In this document: piece by piece, positions 37,608 to 44,977 of the stretch
Position numbering within the stretch: position 1 is the first letter of the stretch
How the letters are laid out: the number at the start of each line of letters is the position of its first letter
Source of the DNA: Nostocales cyanobacterium HT-58-2
GTDB taxonomy: Bacteria; Cyanobacteriota; Cyanobacteriia; Cyanobacteriales; Nostocaceae
DNA length: 64,000 bases
Reading direction: 5' to 3'
Assembly (NCBI GenBank): GCA_002163975.1
Contig: CP019636.1
Span: 5,955,501 to 6,019,500, forward strand
Made by a program: the position numbers and the translations under genes
Notes under the pieces: model-generated
The model's input: only the letters and a program-made list of their open reading frames with translations
Told to the model about the DNA's origin: nothing
The model's database searches: none

Positions 37608-39134
37608 ATGTCGGAAGAAGATATCCGTGCTACGCGGCTGGAAAAAGTAGAACAACTGAGGCAACTAGGGATGAACCCTTATGCCTATCGTTGGGAATGT
37701 ACTCATCATGCGGCTCAATTACAGGAAAGATTTGCCGATTTGCCCAACGGTGAAGAAGTTGATTTGGAAGTGACTGTGGCTGGACGCGTTATGGCGCGTC
37801 GTGTTTTTGGGAAACTAGCTTTCTTCACTTTGGAAGATGAAACCGGCACAATCCAGCTTTATTTAGAAAAAAACCGCGTTCAAGAAGGCATGGCAGATAT
37901 TGATGCTGATGCTTTCAACCACCTAAAGCAACTGACTGATGTCGGCGACATCTTGGGAGCAAAGGGGACAATCAAACGGACTGAAAAGGGCGAGCTATCT
38001 GTCTTTGTAAAAAAATATTCTATTCTAACCAAATCCCTTTTGCCTTTACCTGATAAATGGCATGGGTTGACGGATGTTGCTAAGCGATACCGTCAGCGTT
38101 ACGTTGACTTGATAGTGAACCCTGAAGTCCGGCAAACATTCCGCCGTCGTGCTCTCATCACAGCTGGTATTCGTCGTTATTTGGAACAGCGTGATTTTAT
38201 TGAAATTGAAACTCCCGTTCTACAATCAGAGGCGGGTGGTGCAGATGCGCGTCCATTCATTACATACCACAACACTTTGGAGATGGAGTTGTATCTGCGG
38301 ATTGCCACAGAACTCCATCTCAAGCGCTTGATTGTGGGTGGATTTGAAAAGGTATTTGAATTGGGACGGATTTTTCGCAACGAGGGAATATCAACCCGTC
38401 ACAACCCTGAATTTACCTCAATTGAAATTTACCAAGCTTATGCCGATTACAACGATATGATGGCGCTGACAGAAGGCATTATTACCACTGTTGCCCAAGA
38501 AGTTCTCGGCACGTTACAAATCAAATACCAAGGGACACCAGTGGATTTGACTCCTCCTTGGCGGCGAGTGACAATGCACGATTTGGTGAAGGAATACACA
38601 GGTTTGGATTTCAACTCGTTCCAAACTTTAGAAGAGGCAAAAGCAGCGTGTAAAAATGCTGGCTTGCAAGGTGTCGAAGATTCTCCCTCAATCGGTAAGC
38701 TGCTGAATGAAGCGTTTGAGCAAAAGGTAGAGGAAAACTTACTTCAGCCAACCTTTGTTATCGATTATCCAGTAGAAATCTCACCACTGGCAAAACCGCA
38801 CCGTTCTAAGCCTGGAATAGTAGAACGATTCGAGTTATTTATCGTCGGGCGGGAAACTGCAAACAGTTTCTCAGAGTTGACTGATCCTATCGACCAACGC
38901 GAACGTTTGGAAGCCCAAGCCGCACGAAAAGCAGCTGGTGACTTGGAAGCGCAAGGGGTGGATGAAGATTTCTTGACAGCGTTGGAATATGGAATGCCTC
39001 CCACTGGCGGTTTGGGGATTGGGATTGATAGGCTAGTGATGTTATTAACAGACTGCGCTAGTATTCGAGATGCGATCGCATTTCCGTTACTTAAACCTGA
39101 GAAATCTGAATCGTCTCCCGAATCAGCTACCTAA
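37608..39134 (+). CDS. lysS: Lysyl-tRNA synthetase, class II
   Basis: Charges tRNA-Lys. 508 residues. An N-terminal OB-fold anticodon-binding domain (about 55-150, VTVAGRVMARRVFGKLAFFTLEDE) precedes the class II catalytic core: motif 2 (FELGRIFRNEGISTRHNPEFT), the lysine-pocket stretch ERFELFIVGRETANSFSELTDP, and motif 3 (GMPPTGGLGIGIDRLVML). ATG at 37608. A strong terminator follows. Core housekeeping gene; it marks the left border of the accessory region. Confidence 0.98.
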   Translation: MSEEDIRATRLEKVEQLRQLGMNPYAYRWECTHHAAQLQERFADLPNGEEVDLEVTVAGRVMARRVFGKLAFFTLEDETGTIQLYLEKNRVQEGMADIDADAFNHLKQLTDVGDILGAKGTIKRTEKGELSVFVKKYSILTKSLLPLPDKWHGLTDVAKRYRQRYVDLIVNPEVRQTFRRRALITAGIRRYLEQRDFIEIETPVLQSEAGGADARPFITYHNTLEMELYLRIATELHLKRLIVGGFEKVFELGRIFRNEGISTRHNPEFTSIEIYQAYADYNDMMALTEGIITTVAQEVLGTLQIKYQGTPVDLTPPWRRVTMHDLVKEYTGLDFNSFQTLEEAKAACKNAGLQGVEDSPSIGKLLNEAFEQKVEENLLQPTFVIDYPVEISPLAKPHRSKPGIVERFELFIVGRETANSFSELTDPIDQRERLEAQAARKAAGDLEAQGVDEDFLTALEYGMPPTGGLGIGIDRLVMLLTDCASIRDAIAFPLLKPEKSESSPESAT

Positions 39135-39165
39135 GTGTTTACTGTAGGGTGACTATTAACTATAG

Positions 39166-39200
39166 GGGTGCGTTACGGCAAAGTTGTAACGCACCCTTTT
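39166..39200 (+). terminator. Rho-independent terminator after lysS
   Basis: Perfect 11-bp arms GGGTGCGTTAC (39166-39176) and GTAACGCACCC (39186-39196) followed by TTTTG. Confidence 0.9.
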
Positions 39201-39518
39201 GACAAGGTTGATTGGTTTTGTTGCTGCACTCAAGTTATTGCATCTAAGCGAATTTACGAGACAAAACTCCTGTAATTCTGTCTTGATAAGCTTACTAAAA
39301 ATCTTGACTGACTATGTGGACTTGTCACCTAATAGAAGAGTGGTAGAACCTACTCATACCAAATTCTGTTTTAAAACCTACTTTCTTCCTCACACAAGAC
39401 TGAGGCTTGTTAAACAACGCTTACGCGGACTATAGAACAATCGAAAATGAATCAGAATTTGGTATCAAGCCTGAAGCTATCCAAAGTTGTTCACAATAGT
39501 TTTGAGGGTGTCATTCAG

Positions 39519-39752
39519 ATGTCCAACATTAAAATATTGAATCTGAACACAGCCGACTGGCACGATTATCCAGAATCAGTCAGTTTCTTACAGCAGATTA
39601 CAGACAAGGAACTCAACAAGATTGTGGGTGGAGATTATAAAGTCTACTCCCCTTACTACACAGTCTACAAAACCCTAGACTACGCGAAGAAATACCTGGA
39701 CAAATCCCTTCCAGATTTCGATTACTACAAGTATGACTACTATAAGCATTAA
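39519..39752 (+). CDS. Double-glycine leader peptide with tyrosine-rich core (RiPP/bacteriocin-like precursor)
   Basis: 77 residues from ATG at 39519 (MSNIKILNLN), with GAGGG about 10 bp upstream; the open frame extends to 39447. The leader has the bacteriocin-type layout: acidic/hydrophobic helix (SVSFLQQITDKELNKIVGG) ending in Gly-Gly. The 39-residue core after GG contains 12 tyrosines, in clusters such as SPYYTVY and DYYKYDYYKH, with many Lys and Asp. It has no Cys. The core is wholly unlike the Thr/Asn-rich family 500 bp downstream. The C39-peptidase exporter encoded at 50576-53668 could remove this leader; that is inference from motif and linkage. Confidence 0.75.
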   Translation: MSNIKILNLNTADWHDYPESVSFLQQITDKELNKIVGGDYKVYSPYYTVYKTLDYAKKYLDKSLPDFDYYKYDYYKH

Positions 39753-40268
39753 GTAGGTCAGCGTAAAGTTAGATATCACATTTGTAAATTCACCTCTTGT
39801 GGGTTTGGTCTGACAAACTTTTTCAATCTAAATGGCTCATGTCAGCCATCCCAGAAAAGCTGAATAATTTTGCAAATCTGACGTCAGAAAACTAACGTTT
39901 ATTGTAGCGGCTGCTATTTTAGAGTGGCTACCTATTTCTCATAACTTAATAGTTTGAGGATAAATTCTCAACCACTAGTAGTTATATTGTTGGATGCATA
40001 ATTAATTTTAAGTAAATTTAAATAACTAGTTACTAAGACAGACAGTACTGAGTAGAAAAAAATGCTTGTAGTACTGTATTTTTATATTTAAAGTTATTTA
40101 AACACCCTAATCTTAGCGAAGTTTAAAGACATAAATCCTTTACTTTGGTCTAGAAAGTAGATAGAAAAGCATTGATCTTTTTAATTAGTTTTTCAATAAT
40201 TGCTAGCAGGGTTAAGCAAGAAATTAAAGCCTAATCCTAAATCATCTTTTGATAAGGAATCCACACAC
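39753..40268. other. Upstream region of precursor cluster
   Basis: About 515 bp, AT-rich, no gene. It probably contains the promoter of the precursor array. No inverted repeat of note apart from short dyads. Confidence 0.5.
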
Positions 40269-40496
40269 ATGGCTATTATCAAAATTTCTGAACTCCGTCC
40301 TGCTGGTTCTGAATTGTTCCAAGATTCTGAAAGCTTCCTCAACGAGTTGACAGAGAAAGAAATGTCAGGTCTTGAAGGTGGTTTATTTTTTGCATTTAAT
40401 GGCACTTTTGGTGTAAGTGTTAGCGCTCAAACCGTCAATGGCAACACTGTTAACGCTAATACCTTAGGCAATATCAACACTGCTGTTATTGCTTAA
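40269..40496 (+). CDS. Double-glycine leader, Thr/Asn-rich RiPP precursor, copy 1
   Basis: 75 residues from ATG at 40269, preceded by ATAAGGA. The leader MAIIKISELRPAGSELFQDS and then ESFLNELTEKEMSGLEGG ends at Gly-Gly, the C39-peptidase recognition layout (E-L-x-x-x-E/L...GG). The core LFFAFNGTFGVSVSAQTV then NGNTVNANTLGNINTAVIA is rich in Thr and Asn, with a roughly 5-residue period (TVNGN-TVNAN-TLGNI-NT) and no Cys. It differs from copies 2-4 by KEMS in the leader and by an extra LF after GG. First member of the array. The open frame extends upstream without a site. Confidence 0.85.
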   Translation: MAIIKISELRPAGSELFQDSESFLNELTEKEMSGLEGGLFFAFNGTFGVSVSAQTVNGNTVNANTLGNINTAVIA

Positions 40497-40565
40497 AAGT
40501 TGAGTCATTCCAAACCTAGTTTTTGGCAAAACATTCACTCATTATTTTCTATAAGGAGAAAGCAA

Positions 40566-40787
40566 ATGGCTATCATCAAAATTTCTGAACTCCGTCCTGC
40601 TGGTTCTGAATTGTTCCAAGATTCTGAAAGCTTCCTCAACGAGTTAACTGAACAGGAAACCGTTGGTCTAGAAGGTGGTTTTGCATTTAATGGTACCCTT
40701 GGTGTTTCCATCAGTGCTCAAACCGTTAATGGCAACACTGTTAACGCTAATACCTTAGGCAATATCAACACTGCTGTTATTGCTTAA
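40566..40787 (+). CDS. Thr/Asn-rich RiPP precursor, copy 2
   Basis: 73 residues. The start ATG at 40566 has AAGGAG 9 bp upstream, repeated in each unit. Leader MAIIKISELRPAGSELFQ followed by DSESFLNELTEQETVGLEGG. The core FAFNGTLGVSISAQTV / NGNTVNANTLGNINTAVIA contains 7 Ser/Thr and no Cys, so lanthionine rings cannot form within it. Leader residues are identical in copies 2-4, while cores vary at a few positions. Predicted substrate of the kinase/HopA1 pair and the C39 exporter of this locus (inference). Confidence 0.88.
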   Translation: MAIIKISELRPAGSELFQDSESFLNELTEQETVGLEGGFAFNGTLGVSISAQTVNGNTVNANTLGNINTAVIA

Positions 40788-40856
40788 AAGTTGAGTCATT
40801 CCAAATCTGGTTTTTGGCAAAACATTCACTCATTATTTCCTATAAGGAGAAAGCAA

Positions 40857-41078
40857 ATGGCTATCATCAAAATCTCTGAACTCCGTCCTGCTGGTTCTGA
40901 ATTGTTCCAAGATTCTGAAAGCTTCCTCAACGAGTTAACTGAACAGGAAACCGTTGGTCTAGAAGGTGGTTTTGCATTTAATGGTACCCTTGGTGTTTCC
41001 ATCAGTGCTCAAACCGTTAATGGCAACACTGTTAACGCTAACACCTTCGGCAATATCAACACTGCTGTTATTGCTTAA
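40857..41078 (+). CDS. Thr/Asn-rich RiPP precursor, copy 3
   Basis: 73 residues, same leader and ribosome-binding site as copy 2. The only core change from copy 2 is NTLGNINT to NTFGNINT near the C-terminus, a CTTAGG/CTTCGG-level change in otherwise near-identical DNA. This suggests a very recent duplication. Confidence 0.88.
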   Translation: MAIIKISELRPAGSELFQDSESFLNELTEQETVGLEGGFAFNGTLGVSISAQTVNGNTVNANTFGNINTAVIA

Positions 41079-41147
41079 AAGTTGAGTCATTCCAAATCTG
41101 GTTTTTGGCAAAACATTCACTCATTATTTCCTATAAGGAGAAAGCAA

Positions 41148-41369
41148 ATGGCTATCATCAAAATCTCTGAACTCCGTCCTGCTGGTTCTGAATTGTTCCA
41201 AGATTCTGAAAGCTTCCTCAACGAGTTAACTGAACAGGAAACCGTTGGTTTAGAAGGTGGTTTTGCATTTAATGGCACCCTTGGTATTTCTATCAGTGCT
41301 CAAACCGTCAATGGCAACACTATTAACGCTAACACTGCTGGCAATATCAACACTGCTGTTATTGCTTAA
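41148..41369 (+). CDS. Thr/Asn-rich RiPP precursor, copy 4
   Basis: 73 residues, same leader. The core differs from copy 2 at three places: GVSIS to GISIS, NTVNAN to NTINAN, and NTLGN to NTAGN. The Thr and Asn positions are unchanged, so variation falls on the hydrophobic positions between them. Last of the 291-bp units; a terminator follows. Confidence 0.88.
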   Translation: MAIIKISELRPAGSELFQDSESFLNELTEQETVGLEGGFAFNGTLGISISAQTVNGNTINANTAGNINTAVIA

Positions 41370-41405
41370 AAACCCATTTTTTTAGTTTAAATCTAGAACT
41401 ATAGA

Positions 41406-41440
41406 ATCCTCTTACTATTGATTAATCTCAATAAGAGGAT
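41406..41440 (+). terminator. Hairpin after the precursor array
   Basis: ATCCTCTTA (41406-41414) and TAAGAGGAT (41432-41440), about 35 bp after the copy 4 stop. It is followed by a second, stronger structure at 41450-41525. Confidence 0.6.
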
Positions 41441-41449
41441 AGGCAAGAC

Positions 41450-41525
41450 ATCTCTTATTGACTCAGCAACAAATAGGTTTTTTAAATAACTAACCTATAT
41501 TGATGCTCCGATAAGAGATTTTTTC
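41450..41525 (+). terminator. Branched rho-independent terminator of the precursor array
   Basis: The outer stem ATCTCTTAT (41450-41458) and ATAAGAGAT (41511-41519) is followed by TTTTTT. An inner stem is formed by ATAGGTT and AACCTAT. This would separate the abundant precursor transcript from downstream enzymes. Confidence 0.75.
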
Positions 41526-41887
41526 CTTTGTATTCACTTTAGACAAACTAAACATAATTAGACAATAAGAAGAAGCTACAATCAAAAGTATCCAAAATTC
41601 TGATATATGTATATTTATTTTTTTGCTTAAGATTGTCCATAAATATCGACTTTTTAAACTTGTCAAGTCAGGATTTACATGAAAAAATATTTTTTAGCAT
41701 TAGTAAATAAAAAAATATCTTTTTGTGATTAATTTGTATACAAAAAACAAAAAGACATAAATCAAGAAATTCTGTCTTAAATATAAAGTGACAAACATTG
41801 ATTATATTAAGGTCTTCACATAAGAATTTAATAGGGTATGATATCCAAAAATGCTGAAGCAATTTTATTGAAACTAGGAGAAAATCA

Positions 41888-42118
41888 ATGCCTAGCATTA
41901 AAGTTTCTGATCTGCGTCCTGTTGGTCATGAATTATTTGAAGGCTCTGAAAACTATCTCTATGAACTAGTAGATCATGAAATGATGATTGAAGGAGGTGG
42001 AAGATTTCAGTCTGTAGTCGTTATTGGTGATGTCTCAATTTTTGCTGCTACTGTTGTTACGGCTAACGCAAACTCCATCAATGCCAATACAGTAGGTAAT
42101 GCCAACACACTTGTTTAA
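41888..42118 (+). CDS. Divergent Thr/Asn-rich RiPP precursor, copy 5
   Basis: 76 residues, ATG at 41888, with CTAGGAGAAAATCA upstream giving an AGGAG site. The leader MPSIKVSDLRPVGHELFEGS aligns with MAIIKISELRPAGSELFQDS of the array. ELVDHEMMIEGGG provides the Gly-Gly. The core RFQSVVVIGDVSIFAATVVT / ANANSINANTVGNANTLV keeps the NxN-T period but is otherwise much changed. No Cys. It is separated from the array by a terminator, so it may be expressed independently. Confidence 0.8.
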   Translation: MPSIKVSDLRPVGHELFEGSENYLYELVDHEMMIEGGGRFQSVVVIGDVSIFAATVVTANANSINANTVGNANTLV

Positions 42119-42158
42119 TCGCAATCATTTGTTTCTGGTCATTCAGCTAGCTTGCATT

Positions 42159-42207
42159 AATAGCAATCTTTAAATCGGATGACAATAGCGTTTTTTAGAT
42201 TGCTATT
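42159..42207 (+). terminator. Terminator after precursor copy 5
   Basis: Perfect 11-bp arms AATAGCAATCT (42159-42169) and AGATTGCTATT (42197-42207), with GTTTTTT just inside the right arm and TTTTC after it. Confidence 0.65.
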
Positions 42208-42341
42208 TTCAAGACTTGTTAAGCAATTAACTGAAATATGTCTATAAAGTTTACATATCATGGGCTTTGGCTTTTCTACTAGAAAAGCTTGAATCTTAAG
42301 GTGTAAATGTTTTAGACTTAGCATTTCACTGCTAATTAATA

Positions 42342-42384
42342 GGATGAGTTTTAAGGACAAATACTATATCCTTAAAACTCATCC
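42342..42384. promoter_or_regulatory. Perfect 16-bp inverted repeat upstream of enzyme operon
   Basis: GGATGAGTTTTAAGGA (42342-42357) and TCCTTAAAACTCATCC (42369-42384) with an 11-base loop and no T-run on the plus side. It lies 230 bp before the kinase gene. It could be a terminator, an attenuator or a processing site. Confidence 0.6.
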
Positions 42385-42614
42385 AAAACTTTCCAGGTGA
42401 AATAATCTTATACTTATCGAAGAAAAAATAACAACAAAGACATAATTTCCGTAGTTATGTCTAAAAAGTTGAAATATAAAACTTGACCGAAGAAATTGAA
42501 TCAAGAACAATCCTAATTAATAGGTTGAATAAATATAAGCATTAGTGGTTAGGTGAGTTGAACTCGCTGAACTACTAAATAAATAAAGAATTGTTTTTTC
42601 CAAAGACTTAAGTT

Positions 42615-43793
42615 ATGGCATTTTTATTAAGCTCTCAAAATGTTTTTGAGTATCTGGTAAAGTATGGTCTCTGTGATTCAGGAGTTGAAGCAGAGAGCAA
42701 GGTTGATCTGAAATATGCTAAAAACTTCAACTTATTACTCAGCTTGCCGCAAGACCGTAAAATTTTGGTGAAGCAAGAACGTCATGACCGAGAAGGGAAA
42801 ACTGCTGGTGAATTTTTGCGAGAGTGGAGAATACACGAGTTTTTCCAAAAGTACCCAGAACTGAGCCAAATAAGGAGCTTGCTTTCAGAGGTACTCCACT
42901 ATGACGCAACTGAGTCAATCATTGTTTTTAACTACTTGGTTGACTACCGCGATTTAATGGATTTTTACGCAAAGGAAAATATTTTTCCTACAGCCATTGC
43001 CCAAGAAGTTGGAAACATCCTAGGAACAATTCATAGTCGCACTTTTAACCGTCAAGAGTACCAGGAATTTTTTACGAGTCATGAAGGTTTCAAGAGCGAC
43101 GCAGTGCCATCTGTAGTCAGTAAGTTAGAACGGATTACTCCAGAAATTTTTGGTTCGGTTCCTGCTGATGGGTTAAAATTCTTTGCTTTGTACCAGCGTT
43201 ACGATAGCTTGGGAACTGCGATCGCACAAATCACTGCTGCTTATAATGCCTGTTGTCTGACTCACAATGACTTGAAGCTGAATAATGTTTTATTGTCAAG
43301 CAATTGGGAGGAAGCTGTCTCACAAGCCAAGCCTCATGATGATAGCATCGTGCGGTTGATTGATTGGGAACGCTCAACTTGGGGAGATCCAGCATTTGAT
43401 TTGGCGACTTTGATTGCCAGTTACCTGCAGTTGTGGCTAGGTAGCTTGATGACCAGTAAAGCAATGAGTTTGGACGAGTCATTACGGATGGCGACGACTT
43501 CCTTGGAACAATTGCAACCCTCGATTGCTGCTTTGGCAAGTGCCTATTTCAGTGAGTTTCCAGAAATCTTGCAGCATCGCCCCGACTTCTTGCAACGAGT
43601 CGTGCAATTTTCCGGTTTGGTCTTGATTCAACAAATCTTGGCAACGATTCAGTATCAAAAATCCTTTGGCAATACGGGGATTTGTATGCTTCAGGTTGCC
43701 AAAAGTTTGTTATGTCGTCCCCAAGCATCTATAACCACAATTTTTGGTGTAGATGCGTCAGAATTCGTTGGTCAAAGTTTATCTCCTGTCTAG
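42615..43793 (+). CDS. APH-type kinase (phosphotransferase) of RiPP locus
   Basis: 392 residues with the aminoglycoside phosphotransferase/choline kinase fold. Visible motifs are the ATP lysine candidate in RKILVKQE, the catalytic loop LTHNDLKLNNVLL (about residues 215-227) with Asp and Asn, and the metal motif RLIDWERSTWGDPAFDLATL (about 245-263). All key residues are kept. In thioamitide and class V lanthipeptide clusters, a kinase of this fold paired with a HopA1 protein is implicated in phosphorylating precursor Ser/Thr before elimination. The HopA1 gene follows directly here. No Shine-Dalgarno is evident before the ATG at 42615. Confidence 0.85.
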   Translation: MAFLLSSQNVFEYLVKYGLCDSGVEAESKVDLKYAKNFNLLLSLPQDRKILVKQERHDREGKTAGEFLREWRIHEFFQKYPELSQIRSLLSEVLHYDATESIIVFNYLVDYRDLMDFYAKENIFPTAIAQEVGNILGTIHSRTFNRQEYQEFFTSHEGFKSDAVPSVVSKLERITPEIFGSVPADGLKFFALYQRYDSLGTAIAQITAAYNACCLTHNDLKLNNVLLSSNWEEAVSQAKPHDDSIVRLIDWERSTWGDPAFDLATLIASYLQLWLGSLMTSKAMSLDESLRMATTSLEQLQPSIAALASAYFSEFPEILQHRPDFLQRVVQFSGLVLIQQILATIQYQKSFGNTGICMLQVAKSLLCRPQASITTIFGVDASEFVGQSLSPV

Positions 43794-43876
43794 GAAAACT
43801 CAACAGACAAGGAAATACAAAAACGGGTGTTGCTCTGCCCTACTCTCAAGTACTTTTAGTCGCAACCAAAACCCTC

Positions 43877-44977
43877 ATGCAACTGTTGGATTCACCGTTA
43901 AATCAACCAGAAGCTGCTTCAGACCGATTGCATCAAGAACTGCAAGACATTGTGAACAAGCTTCACATCGAGTCAAAATTTTGTATTAGCCACCCAGATT
44001 ACAAACCTTTGGAGTTGCCGAAAGAGGCGATCGCCCGCTTTCAGCACTTGCCAGGAGAACTGCAAAATAAGTATCTGAGCTTGCAGCTACGCTCGTTTCT
44101 CTATGGCATTTATTACAATGGCTCACTCAAAGCTACCCTCGCACCAGATAGTGATAGCTCTCAGGCTAGATTGAACCAAAACTTAGAAAATAATACGTTT
44201 TTAGACGTAGATTTAGCTTTTTACGACCAATTACATACTGCTAACACAGGTCAAGGCTACTTTAGCCATGATTGGCGGATAGTGAAACAAGAAAGTGATG
44301 GCAGTTTGGCTGTGCATAAAAATGGATTAACATTGCATATCCAGCGCGATCGTCATCTCCAATCCGCACAACAAGCAGCAGCGATCAGCGAAGTGGTTGC
44401 CATTAGGTTGCCCCGTAATTTGGTACAAAACGGATTTTACATGGCAGTTGGCAACGCCGGGCCTCAAAGTCATCACGATTGTGTGCGCGTTTACTTCAAC
44501 CTCACACCTGAAGGTGCAATTGCCGTTATGGGTGGCTTAACTACCGAATTGAACGCCATATCGATGCCCTTCAGCTTTAAAGCTTTATACAACCCTTCTG
44601 ACTACAAACGCCACGACTCAGCGGTTCTCTATTTTGAGAAGAAGCACTATCCAGTGGTCAAATCCGTGCTGCAAAAGATTTATCTTGAAAATCAGTCATA
44701 TTTTAATCCACTTGGACCCCTGTTTACCAAGGTACTTGCTCCAGGACTGACCCTTGCTGAAGAACCAAATCACAAGTTTGCTGAACAAGAAAGTTTTGGC
44801 ATGAATCGCTGTCAAATAGTTGCCAATGGCTTGTTAGCGGCTTGGCATCAAGGAGATGACTCACCCGAGAATCGCATGGCAGCTATTCGTCAAGAATTTG
44901 CTCTGTACTCAATTGATATTGAGCGCCCATACCTCAACGCCGATTCAGAAGACACTTATACGCCATTACAGCCATGA
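43877..44977 (+). CDS. HopA1 family protein, putative phospho-Ser/Thr lyase
   Basis: About 366 residues. It matches the type III effector HopA1 family found in many bacteria outside pathogens: HDWRIVKQESDGSLAVHKNG, ISEVVAIRLPRNLVQNGFYM, VYFNLTPEGAIAVMGGLT and KRHDSAVLYFEKKHYP. In thioamitide/class V lanthipeptide systems HopA1 proteins partner with APH kinases to give dehydroamino acids. The frame is open from 43682, overlapping the kinase gene; ATG at 43877 is chosen to avoid this, 83 bp after the kinase stop, but a longer protein cannot be excluded. The stop overlaps the next start (ATGA), which indicates translational coupling. Confidence 0.88.
   Translation: MQLLDSPLNQPEAASDRLHQELQDIVNKLHIESKFCISHPDYKPLELPKEAIARFQHLPGELQNKYLSLQLRSFLYGIYYNGSLKATLAPDSDSSQARLNQNLENNTFLDVDLAFYDQLHTANTGQGYFSHDWRIVKQESDGSLAVHKNGLTLHIQRDRHLQSAQQAAAISEVVAIRLPRNLVQNGFYMAVGNAGPQSHHDCVRVYFNLTPEGAIAVMGGLTTELNAISMPFSFKALYNPSDYKRHDSAVLYFEKKHYPVVKSVLQKIYLENQSYFNPLGPLFTKVLAPGLTLAEEPNHKFAEQESFGMNRCQIVANGLLAAWHQGDDSPENRMAAIRQEFALYSIDIERPYLNADSEDTYTPLQP

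Larger units (their letters stand above)
40497..41369 (+). repeat. Three tandem 291-bp units carrying precursor genes
   Basis: Units at 40497-40787, 40788-41078 and 41079-41369 are exactly 291 bp each. Each has a 69-bp spacer (AAAGTTGAGTCATTCCAAA... ending AAGGAGAAAGCAA) and a 222-bp gene. Spacers and leaders are nearly identical; most differences lie in the core codons. Confidence 0.95.
41370..41887. other. Spacer between the array and copy 5
   Basis: About 515 bp, very AT-rich. It contains the array terminators described separately and the likely promoter of copy 5. A minus-strand frame at 41668-41898 looks non-coding. Confidence 0.55.
42119..42614. other. Spacer between precursors and modifying enzymes
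   Basis: About 495 bp without a gene. It holds two strong inverted repeats (42159-42207 and 42342-42384) and probably the promoter of the enzyme operon. Confidence 0.6.

Noticed and set aside
40269..42118. Lanthipeptide assignment for the precursor array
   Set aside because: No Cys in any leader or core, so lanthionines cannot form; only the dehydration step is suggested by the kinase/HopA1 pair.
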